Below are positions 1 to 6,558 of a DNA stretch of 19,494 nt, piece by piece (position 1 is the first letter of the stretch; each line of letters opens with the position of its first letter). The position numbers were made by a program, and so were the translations under genes. The notes under the pieces are model-generated. The model worked only from the letters and a program-made list of their open reading frames with translations, did no database searches and was not told where the DNA came from. Source of the DNA: Pedobacter sp. UBA4863 (GTDB lineage Bacteria; Bacteroidota; Bacteroidia; Sphingobacteriales; Sphingobacteriaceae). Where the stretch lies: contig NZ_DHDZ01000049.1 of NCBI RefSeq assembly GCF_002399615.1, forward strand, positions 1 to 19,494, in the 5' to 3' direction.

Positions 1-24
1 TAGGTCGGTGCCTAAACTTAAACG

Positions 25-55
25 GCCCCTTTGCTAAATGCATTGGGGCTTTTTT
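25..55 (+). terminator. Rho-independent terminator of an upstream gene
   Basis: A GCCCC / GGGGC stem (25-29 with 45-49), with a possible inner TGC/GCA pairing in the loop, is followed by six T residues from 50. It probably ends a gene lying left of the window. The outer stem is only 5 bp, so confidence is moderate. Confidence 0.6.
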
Positions 56-186
56 GTTATCTCCATTGCCCGTTGCCCGGCATCCACATCCAATTTGCCA
101 GATGGTGGAACACCAAATTCAAAGGTGTTTCATACATTTGGTCTTATTAGGATTGACCATTCTCTTAAAAACTACTAGGTTTCCCT

Positions 187-202
187 GTTAATTTTTGTTA
201 AA
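187..202 (+). repeat. 16-base GTTAA direct-repeat motif, copy 1
   Basis: GTTAATTTTTGTTAAA contains two GTTAA half-sites exactly 10 bases apart, on the same face of the helix. The identical 16-mer occurs in reverse orientation at 17831-17846 upstream of the DUF2723 gene. Here it ends 77 bases before the protease ATG. Spacing and position fit a binding site for a direct-repeat-binding regulator, but this is inference; AT-rich DNA can produce such matches by chance. Confidence 0.35.
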
Positions 203-240
203 GTTTTTTACCATAAAGTGCTCTGGCATCTATAATTGGT

Positions 241-248
241 TATTTTTG
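241..248 (+). promoter_or_regulatory. Candidate -7 promoter element for the S8 protease gene
   Basis: TATTTTTG fits the Bacteroidota -7 consensus TAnnTTTG and lies 31 bases before the ATG at 280, giving a short leader. No good -33 TTTG lies 19 bases upstream, so the call is weak. The exact match at 133-140 is an alternative. Confidence 0.3.
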
Positions 249-279
249 TATATTACAATTTATTAATGTAGAAATTTTG

Positions 280-2043
280 ATGAGAATTTATAAACAAATT
301 ATATTGCTTTTATTGCTTTTTGTTCTTTCGAACGCTGGTTATGCGCAAGATAAGAATGTAAAGTTGCCTCCTAATTGGTTTAATTTAGACTTATTGGCAG
401 ATGGCTATTTTGGAATTAGTACAGAGAAAGCATATAGAGAGCTATTAAAGGATAAAAAGCCTAAGCAAAAAATTGTTGTAGCTGTTATAGACGGTGGAAC
501 AGATATTAAGCATGAGGATCTGAAGGATTTAATATGGACCAATAAGAAAGAAATCCCTGGAAATGGTATAGATGACGATGGTAACGGCTATATAGATGAT
601 ATACATGGTTGGAATTTTATTGGCTCTAAGAATGGAAATTTAGAACATGATAATTTGGAGCTAGTTCGTATAAAAAGAAAATTAGAGCCTAAATATAGAT
701 CAGTAATTAGAACTACTGTTTTGGATAGCGCTGAAAAAGTAGAATATGCGCTTTATAGACGGGTGGTTTCAGATTTTGGTAAAAGGTACGATGAAGCCAG
801 TTCTGCATTTCCCATTTATATAGCTATAAAAAAAGTAATGGATTCTGTAGCCACGATTAATAAGAAGAAAATTCCCTCTTTAGAAGATATAGAAGCATAC
901 AAAGCTGATGATGAGATGGAAGGCTATATTAAGAGGATTGTGAGAAAAGGCTCTAGAGATGAAGGAAGTATAGAAAAATTTTATCAGAGCATTGAAAAGG
1001 GATATAAGGAACTTGAGCAAATGCTAAAGTATAATCTTAATGAACAATATGATGAGAGAGCCGTTTTAGTAGGCGATGATTATGCAAATTCTAATGAGCG
1101 TATTTATGGAAATAACGATGTGACGGGGCCAGACGCAGATCATGGAACGCATGTTTCGGGCATTATTGGGGCTAACAGAAATAATGATATTGGAATTAAG
1201 GGAGTGGCAAACAATGTTAGCATTATGACCATTAGGGTTGTTCCACAAGGTGATGAACGGGATAAAGATGTAGCAAATGGAATTAGGTATGCCGTAGATA
1301 ATGGAGCAAAAGTAATTAATATGAGCTTTGGCAAAGGCTATAAATGGGATAAGAAGGTGGTAGATGAAGCTATTAAATATGCAGATAGCAAAGGTGTTTT
1401 GTTGGTTCATGCGGCAGGCAACGATAATCAGAATAACGATGTGACAGATAATTTTCCTACTAAATATTACGATAGTCCAGAAGCAGATGCTTATGCGCTA
1501 AAAAATAAAAAACCAGAAGTTAAGCCCTTTATACCTCCAACTCCAAATGGCATGGCTAATGGAGGCCAAATGCAGAGAAAAGATCCATTTGCAAAACCGG
1601 CGCCCTTAGATACAGCAAAATACCAGCTACCTCATGCAAAGAATTGGATTACAGTTGGCGCAAGTGCTTACAAGGATAACGACGATTTAAAAGCGTCATT
1701 TTCTAATTATGGCAAGTACAACGTAGATGTGTTTGCGCCTGGATTTATGATTAATTCTACAGTGCCAAACTCCAAATATGAAGAATTTGATGGTACCAGT
1801 ATGGCAGCTCCAGTGGTTTCGGGCTTGGCCGCTTTAATATGGAGTTATTATCCGCATTTAACTGCAATTGAAGTAAAGCAAATTATCATGAAATCGGTAA
1901 CCAAAGTAGCCAGAAAGGTAAAGTATAAGAATGATAAGGATGAAACTGTAAGGGTTAACTTTTCGGAGCTTTGTGTAAGTGGGGGCATTGTAAATGCATA
2001 TAATGCTTTAAAAATGGCCGAAACTTATAAATCATCTAAATAA
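280..2043 (+). CDS. Secreted subtilisin-like serine protease (peptidase family S8)
   Basis: Predicted 587-residue exported endopeptidase. Residues 1-22 form a Sec signal peptide (basic start, Leu-rich core, cleavage after GYAQ). The full S8 catalytic set is present: Asp71 in VIDGGTDIKH, His288 in DHGTHVSGIIG, oxyanion Asn381 in AAGN and Ser507 in DGTSMAAPVVSG. The Asp-to-His distance is about 217 residues, far longer than in classical subtilisins; the insert begins with an acidic Asp/Gly/Asn stretch (DDDGNGYIDD) and continues as a charged, probably helical region. A second Pro/Asn/Gly-rich insert lies between Asn381 and Ser507. No prodomain or C-terminal sorting domain is visible. ATG at 280 is preferred to the TTG at 277, which lies directly before it in frame. 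A terminator follows closely, so the gene seems monocistronic. Substrate is unknown. Confidence 0.93.
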   Translation: MRIYKQIILLLLLFVLSNAGYAQDKNVKLPPNWFNLDLLADGYFGISTEKAYRELLKDKKPKQKIVVAVIDGGTDIKHEDLKDLIWTNKKEIPGNGIDDDGNGYIDDIHGWNFIGSKNGNLEHDNLELVRIKRKLEPKYRSVIRTTVLDSAEKVEYALYRRVVSDFGKRYDEASSAFPIYIAIKKVMDSVATINKKKIPSLEDIEAYKADDEMEGYIKRIVRKGSRDEGSIEKFYQSIEKGYKELEQMLKYNLNEQYDERAVLVGDDYANSNERIYGNNDVTGPDADHGTHVSGIIGANRNNDIGIKGVANNVSIMTIRVVPQGDERDKDVANGIRYAVDNGAKVINMSFGKGYKWDKKVVDEAIKYADSKGVLLVHAAGNDNQNNDVTDNFPTKYYDSPEADAYALKNKKPEVKPFIPPTPNGMANGGQMQRKDPFAKPAPLDTAKYQLPHAKNWITVGASAYKDNDDLKASFSNYGKYNVDVFAPGFMINSTVPNSKYEEFDGTSMAAPVVSGLAALIWSYYPHLTAIEVKQIIMKSVTKVARKVKYKNDKDETVRVNFSELCVSGGIVNAYNALKMAETYKSSK

Positions 2044-2050
2044 TCAATAA

Positions 2051-2080
2051 AATCCTCGGTTACGCTGAGGATTTTTTTTT
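2051..2080 (+). terminator. Rho-independent terminator after the S8 protease
   Basis: AATCCTC (2051-2057) pairs perfectly with GAGGATT (2067-2073) across a 9-base loop, and a run of nine T residues follows from 2072. It lies 7 bases after the stop codon and separates the protease from the next two genes. Confidence 0.85.
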
Positions 2081-2136
2081 GCTTAAGGCTTGTTAATCCT
2101 TTTACTTTTTTTCTTGTCTATGCTAGTTGACAACAA

Positions 2137-2985
2137 ATGAAAATCAACAAAATGAAGCTATTTTATACTGTACTGTTTTTTCTACCTATGGCGCATCTTA
2201 GTCTTAAAGCTCAGAAGTTACCAGAGATACAAACCGCTAATGTGGTTGCACCTAAAGCTATTCGTATTGATGGCAAAATTCAAGAGTGGGACGATGTGTT
2301 TGCGGCAGATAATAAAAGAACTAACCTGCTTTATACCGTAGCTAACGATGATAAAAATTTGTATTTAGTAGTTAAAGCTATAAACAATGATGCTATTACC
2401 AAGATAATGGCTGGAGGAATTTCTTTTACCATTAATACAAAAGGCAAGAAAAAAGAAACAGACGGATTTACAGTTACCTATCCATTGTTAGTTAGAAATA
2501 ATGCAAATAGACCTGGTGGACAAGGGCAGAATAGACAGCGATTAGGACAAAATAGAACAGAACAAACACAAGAACAGCGAGATTCTATCACTTTAGAACA
2601 GCGAAAAACACAACTTGCAGGTATTAAAGAAATCAAGGTGTTAGGTTTTCCTACTATTTCAGATTCATTGATTTCTATTTATAACGAGTATGGTATTAAA
2701 ACTGTAGCCAAGATTGATGAACAGGGTGCCTATGTTTATGAAATGGCTATACCTTTTAGCATGTTAGCGCTTAGTTTGGAGGAGAAGAAAGAAATTACCT
2801 ATCAAATTAAATTAAATGGAAGATCTAATGCTGTAAATTTTACATTAAGAACTAATGCAGCAGGCAGAGGTTTTGGCGCAGGGAATAATAGAGGCAGTTT
2901 TGGGGGAGGAAATGCAAATACGGCCCGTCAGGATTTAATGGTGGCTACAGATTTTTGGGGTAAATATGTTATTCAAAAACAATAG
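2137..2985 (+). CDS. Secreted protein with CBM9-like (DOMON-type) beta-sandwich fold
   Basis: 282-residue exported protein with a signal peptide (about 1-25, cleavage after LKAQ). The region around 40-120 (IRIDGKIQEWDD, YTVANDDKNLYLVVKA) and the later YEMAIPFSML and ITYQIKLNGR segments resemble the family 9 carbohydrate-binding-module-like fold found in many Bacteroidota surface proteins. Between these halves is a Gln/Arg/Asn-rich insert (about 123-157), and near the C terminus a Gly/Asn-rich stretch (about 242-262). No catalytic residues are recognised, so it is probably a binding or accessory protein; the ligand is unknown. The neighbouring beta-barrel gene starts 11 bases after its stop, implying one transcript and a shared job at the outer membrane. 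An internal ATG at 2152 (residue 6) is an equally possible start with a shorter n-region. Confidence 0.75.
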   Translation: MKINKMKLFYTVLFFLPMAHLSLKAQKLPEIQTANVVAPKAIRIDGKIQEWDDVFAADNKRTNLLYTVANDDKNLYLVVKAINNDAITKIMAGGISFTINTKGKKKETDGFTVTYPLLVRNNANRPGGQGQNRQRLGQNRTEQTQEQRDSITLEQRKTQLAGIKEIKVLGFPTISDSLISIYNEYGIKTVAKIDEQGAYVYEMAIPFSMLALSLEEKKEITYQIKLNGRSNAVNFTLRTNAAGRGFGAGNNRGSFGGGNANTARQDLMVATDFWGKYVIQKQ

Positions 2986-2996
2986 TGGTCCATCAT

Positions 2997-5864
2997 ATGA
3001 AAATTAAAAATATAACGCTTTTAAGAATAAGCGTATTAATGTTTATTTGGTGCTTGGCCTTTATCTCTTACGCTCAAAATCCAACACAAAAAGGTAAAAA
3101 TGTTCCTCCTCCAATAGCTTCGAGAGAAATTAGTGGAATTGTTAAAGATACCACGGATTTAGGGATTCCGGGCGTTACCATTCGCTTAACTTCTGAGCGG
3201 GATACCCTAATTACCAGTACCAATCCCGATGGTATTTTTGTTTTTAAAAATGTGAAACTTGCTACTTACACAATGAGTTTTACGATGATGGGCTACAAGC
3301 AGCAAATCAATAAGTACAAGCAGAACGATGCCATTCCACGAGTAGTGATGGATCCTGTCTTTCTAAAAGCAATGGCTAATACCCTTAACGAAGTGGTAAT
3401 TAGCGGTACGCCGTCCATCACTTATAAAACCGACACGGTAGAGTATAAAGCAAGTGATTACATTGTGAGGGAAAATGCTACAGTAGATGAATTGCTGAAG
3501 AAAATGGAAGGGATGGAAGTAGGCAACGATGGAAGTTTAATTCATCAGGGGAATAATGTAACTAAAGCAAAAATTAACGGAAAGGTTTATGCTGGTGGAG
3601 ATGTGGGAACAGCAATTCAAAACTTGCCAGCAGAAATTGTAGATAAAATACAAATTGTTGACGATTATGGAGACCAAGCCGCTAGAACGGGGATTAAGGA
3701 TGGTGATCCCGAAAAGATATTGAATATTGTTACTCGTACCGATAAATCTGTGGGTAATTCTGCAAATATTAATGCAGGTGGAGGAAGTAACGAACGTTAT
3801 GAGAGCTCTTTATTTGGGACAAGGCTCAACGGAAATCAGAATATAGCGGTTAACCTACGCTTAAATAATACCGTAAATGGAGTTGCAAGTGCGGGCGATG
3901 GTAACGAGCTTGCAATTGGCGGTGGTGGCCAGGGAAATAATAGAGGAGGTGGAAATAGGGGCAATGCCGGAAATGCTTTAGGTGGTAATAATGGCAATTC
4001 TGCCGGCGGAAGTGGAGGAACTACCAATAGGGGAGCTTCTGCATTTTCGTACAGAGATCAATTAGGTAAAAAAGTACGTATCAATACAAATTACCGATAT
4101 AACTTTAATAATGTTAATTCTTTAAATAGTAGCCGTTCAGAGTTTTACAGTACTAATGGTACCATTTTTTCTAGTAACGAAAGCGAAAGAAATAACGATA
4201 CTAAAAACCATAATTTCTCTTTTGAGGTAGAGGCAGATATCGATAGTAACAATTTTTTAAGAGTAAGCCCAGAAATTACATTTTCTTCTACAAAAACAAA
4301 TAGCTTGTCTAATATTGGTCAGTCGGGAGCGTTAATTACCCAAAATCAAATGGGAACAAGTTTGGGAAGCAATACTCGGCCCAACATTGGCGCAACGGTT
4401 TTTTATCAGCATATTTTTAATAAACCTCGAAGAAATTTTTCGCTACAATTCAGTTTCAATACTTCGGATCAAGAATCGGAGCAAGAGCGTAATACTAAAT
4501 TTTATAAGGATGATATCAATGTATTAGATTCATTGGTGCATAGATTAATAGAACGTAAAAATTTAACCACTAATTATCGAGGTAGTTTTACCTATGTAGA
4601 GCCCTTGGCAACAAATAGTCAATTAGAGTTTAATGGGCAAGTTAATTACAATGGTTACGATAATAGAGCAATTACAAGTGATATTGATGCCTCGGAGCAT
4701 CGAACGGTGGTAGATGCCTTGAGCAATATCTACGATTATTCTTTTACGCAGGCTCGTATAGCGCTAAACTACCGATATGGTTTATCCAATACATCTAAGG
4801 TGAGATTCTCTTTGGGTGTAACAGGGGTGCCGGCAGTTTTAAGTGGTACAAAAGTGAGCCTTGGCACTACCACTCATCGTAACAGCTTTAACCTTATTCC
4901 TATTGCCCGATTTCAATATCAATTCTCTAGAACACATAGCCTACAAGTTAATTACTCGGGCAATGCAAAAGAACCAACTTTCGATCAGATACAGCCAGTT
5001 AGAGATGTTTCAAATCCACAAAACACCATTGTGGGTAATCCAGATTTGAAAGTAACTTTTAATCATACTGTTAACCTCGGTTACAATAACTATATCGCTA
5101 ACCACAAATTAAACTACTCCTTAAATGCCAACGGAACTTTAATGGATAATTCTGTGGTAAGAAATATTGTTCAAATTTTCAATAATAATAATCAGTTATT
5201 GCGCAACGAAACGCATTATGTAAACATGAATGGAGGCTATAAACTTGGGGGTAACTACGCTATTAGTAAGCAGTTAAATAACCGGAAATATAACTTGGCC
5301 TTTAGTGGTAATGTAAACTACAACCATGGGGTTTCTATGAGTAATAATAAGGAAGGGGTAACCAATACTTGGAATATTACCGAACGTTTTGGCCCTCGTA
5401 TTAATCCTAACGAATGGCTCGAAGTAAATCCCAATGTTTCATACAATGTTACTAAATCAAAAAATAGCATTAGCCCTAACGAAGTAAATACAAAAACCTT
5501 GGCATTAAATATTGATGGTCGTTTTTACTTATGGCAATCATTGATTTTTGGTTACAGTGCCAGCAAAAATTTTGTAAATGGTATAAGCGCCAATATCACA
5601 AGTAATCCTTTGGTAATTAATGCTTATTTGCAGAAAGAATTTTGGAAACGTAGGGCCTCCCTTACTTTTCAGGCCTTTGATATTTTGCAACAGAACAACT
5701 TCGTTAACGTAAACGTAACCGATTTAATGACCACTGAAACTCGTACCAATGCACTAAGCCGATATTTTATGGTTAGGGCCAACGTTCGTTTACAAAAATG
5801 GACTGGAGCCAAAGGGCGTAACGGGCGTCAAATTATACGTAGAGGCGACGGTAGTTTTTATTAG
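2997..5864 (+). CDS. Outer-membrane beta-barrel protein, TonB-receptor-like, with carboxypeptidase-regulatory-like domain
   Basis: 955-residue outer-membrane protein. Order of parts: signal peptide (1-27, cleavage after SYAQ); carboxypeptidase-regulatory-like Ig-fold domain (about 44-120, ISGIVKDTT ... GVTIRL ... GIFVFKNV); plug-like region (about 157-250, TVDELLKKMEGMEV ... LPAEIVDKIQIVDDYGD); then a long barrel of alternating Asn/aromatic-rich strands. The style fits the Bacteroidota beta-barrel family with plug-like N terminus (PF14905-type), related to TonB-dependent receptors; no SusD partner gene is adjacent. A Gly/Asn-rich stretch (about 305-347) sits early in the barrel and is probably an extracellular loop. 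A GTG at 2985 overlapping the previous stop is in frame, but ATG at 2997 gives the better signal peptide. It is likely co-transcribed with the CBM9-like gene. Substrate unknown. Confidence 0.85.
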   Translation: MKIKNITLLRISVLMFIWCLAFISYAQNPTQKGKNVPPPIASREISGIVKDTTDLGIPGVTIRLTSERDTLITSTNPDGIFVFKNVKLATYTMSFTMMGYKQQINKYKQNDAIPRVVMDPVFLKAMANTLNEVVISGTPSITYKTDTVEYKASDYIVRENATVDELLKKMEGMEVGNDGSLIHQGNNVTKAKINGKVYAGGDVGTAIQNLPAEIVDKIQIVDDYGDQAARTGIKDGDPEKILNIVTRTDKSVGNSANINAGGGSNERYESSLFGTRLNGNQNIAVNLRLNNTVNGVASAGDGNELAIGGGGQGNNRGGGNRGNAGNALGGNNGNSAGGSGGTTNRGASAFSYRDQLGKKVRINTNYRYNFNNVNSLNSSRSEFYSTNGTIFSSNESERNNDTKNHNFSFEVEADIDSNNFLRVSPEITFSSTKTNSLSNIGQSGALITQNQMGTSLGSNTRPNIGATVFYQHIFNKPRRNFSLQFSFNTSDQESEQERNTKFYKDDINVLDSLVHRLIERKNLTTNYRGSFTYVEPLATNSQLEFNGQVNYNGYDNRAITSDIDASEHRTVVDALSNIYDYSFTQARIALNYRYGLSNTSKVRFSLGVTGVPAVLSGTKVSLGTTTHRNSFNLIPIARFQYQFSRTHSLQVNYSGNAKEPTFDQIQPVRDVSNPQNTIVGNPDLKVTFNHTVNLGYNNYIANHKLNYSLNANGTLMDNSVVRNIVQIFNNNNQLLRNETHYVNMNGGYKLGGNYAISKQLNNRKYNLAFSGNVNYNHGVSMSNNKEGVTNTWNITERFGPRINPNEWLEVNPNVSYNVTKSKNSISPNEVNTKTLALNIDGRFYLWQSLIFGYSASKNFVNGISANITSNPLVINAYLQKEFWKRRASLTFQAFDILQQNNFVNVNVTDLMTTETRTNALSRYFMVRANVRLQKWTGAKGRNGRQIIRRGDGSFY

Positions 5865-5870
5865 TTGATC

Positions 5871-5906
5871 ATAGCTTTATAATTTAGAGAGGTAGCTATT
5901 TTTTTT
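5871..5906 (+). terminator. Possible terminator of the beta-barrel gene
   Basis: ATAGCT (5871-5876) pairs with AGCTAT (5894-5899), followed by eight T residues. The stem is short and the loop long (17 bases), so it is a modest candidate. It overlaps the last codons of the opposing rhodanese gene. Confidence 0.45.
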
Positions 5907-6258
5907 CTTGTCTATTATTCCAGGAAGTAATACCTCCTTTTAAGTCATAAACTTTGGTAAAGCCTAAAGATTTTAATTTCTGGGCTGCCTTGCTACTTCT
6001 TTTTCCAGTGCGGCAGTAAACATATACAGGTTGGTTTTTATCTAAAGTTTGTGCTGCATCCTCAAAGTTTGGTTTTTCAACGTCAACATTAACCGCATCT
6101 GCAATATGTTTTTCTTGATATTCTTTTTCTGTGCGTACATCTACCAATTGAATATCCTTCTTTAATTTTCTGTCTAGTTTAGCTGCGCTTATTTTCTTTT
6201 GCGAATAAGCACTAAAAGACAGCAATAAGCCAATCAGCATTAAATATAAATTTCTCAT
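5896..6258 (-). CDS. Secreted single-domain rhodanese-like sulfurtransferase
   Basis: 120-residue protein with a signal peptide (1-20, cleavage after AYSQ) followed by one rhodanese domain. The substrate loop CRTGKRS (82-88) carries the active-site Cys82 and arginines typical of catalytically competent rhodaneses. The DVR motif (40-42) and the C-terminal GGITSWN complete the fold. It would transfer sulfane sulfur or act as a persulfide carrier outside the cytoplasm; the acceptor is unknown. It stands alone between a convergent beta-barrel gene and a divergent unit. Family assignment is firm; the physiological role is not. Confidence 0.9.
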   Translation of the reverse strand: MRNLYLMLIGLLLSFSAYSQKKISAAKLDRKLKKDIQLVDVRTEKEYQEKHIADAVNVDVEKPNFEDAAQTLDKNQPVYVYCRTGKRSSKAAQKLKSLGFTKVYDLKGGITSWNNRQEKK

Positions 6259-6281
6259 TGTATCTAAAAATTAATGGTTAA

Positions 6282-6289
6282 TAAAGGTA
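6282..6289 (-). promoter_or_regulatory. Candidate -7 element for the rhodanese gene
   Basis: On the minus strand TACCTTTA matches TAnnTTTG at all but the last base and lies 23 bases before the ATG. No clear -33 element is seen, so support is weak. Confidence 0.28.
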
Positions 6290-6394
6290 GCTTTTTAATA
6301 CGCGATACCGTAATATGTAAACGTTAAATTACTGTATAATGTTGTCATTAAGTTTTGTATCATATTGTCTAGTGTTGCATTAGAATTGTTTTTT

Positions 6395-6558
6395 ATGAAT
6401 AGAATTTATAAGTTACAAAAGAGTAAACCAAATAGATTAAAGGCTGTTTTTATAGCAGTAGGAATGTATTTTTAGCAGGTGTAATATTTTTTTTACTATT
6501 GATTAATCCTTTCTTAAACTTTAAGTGTCTTACAGAAGAACTAAACCAAAACGTATGA
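6395..6558 (+). pseudogene. Small single-pass membrane protein ORF interrupted by one frameshift
   Basis: From ATG 6395 the frame reads MNRIYKLQKSKPNRLKAV then FIAVGMYF and stops at TAG 6473-6475. Moving to the -1 frame at the T5 run (6469-6473) gives LAGVIFFLLLINPFLNF and onward to TGA at 6556-6558. Joined, this is a 54-residue protein with a basic N terminus and one long transmembrane helix running without break across the junction. Its stop overlaps the DUF1800 ATG as ATGA, the usual sign of translational coupling. One extra T in the run would restore the frame, so a sequencing or assembly indel, a real mutation, or -1 slippage at T TTT TAG are all possible. AT-rich DNA can mimic hydrophobic helices, hence moderate confidence. 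Family not recognised. Confidence 0.45.

Larger units (their letters stand above)
56..279 (+). other. Non-coding leader region upstream of the S8 protease
   Basis: No convincing reading frame is seen on either strand. It holds a hairpin at 106-132 (9 bp including one G-U pair, 9-base loop), an exact TAnnTTTG match (TACATTTG, 133-140) without a suitable -33 element, the direct-repeat motif at 187-202, and a second TAnnTTTG match at 241-248 close to the start codon. Which -7 element is used cannot be decided from sequence. Confidence 0.5.

Noticed and set aside
2985..2987. GTG start for the beta-barrel gene overlapping the previous stop
   Set aside because: ATG at 2997 starts directly at a standard signal peptide; the GTG would only add MVHH.
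3920..4040. GGT/GGA/AAT-rich stretch considered as a DNA repeat array
   Set aside because: No fixed unit repeats at the DNA level; it is codon-level low complexity within the beta-barrel gene.
2137..5864. SusC/SusD-type glycan uptake locus
   Set aside because: The partner protein lacks SusD character and the barrel is not of clear SusC type; no glycoside hydrolase is nearby.
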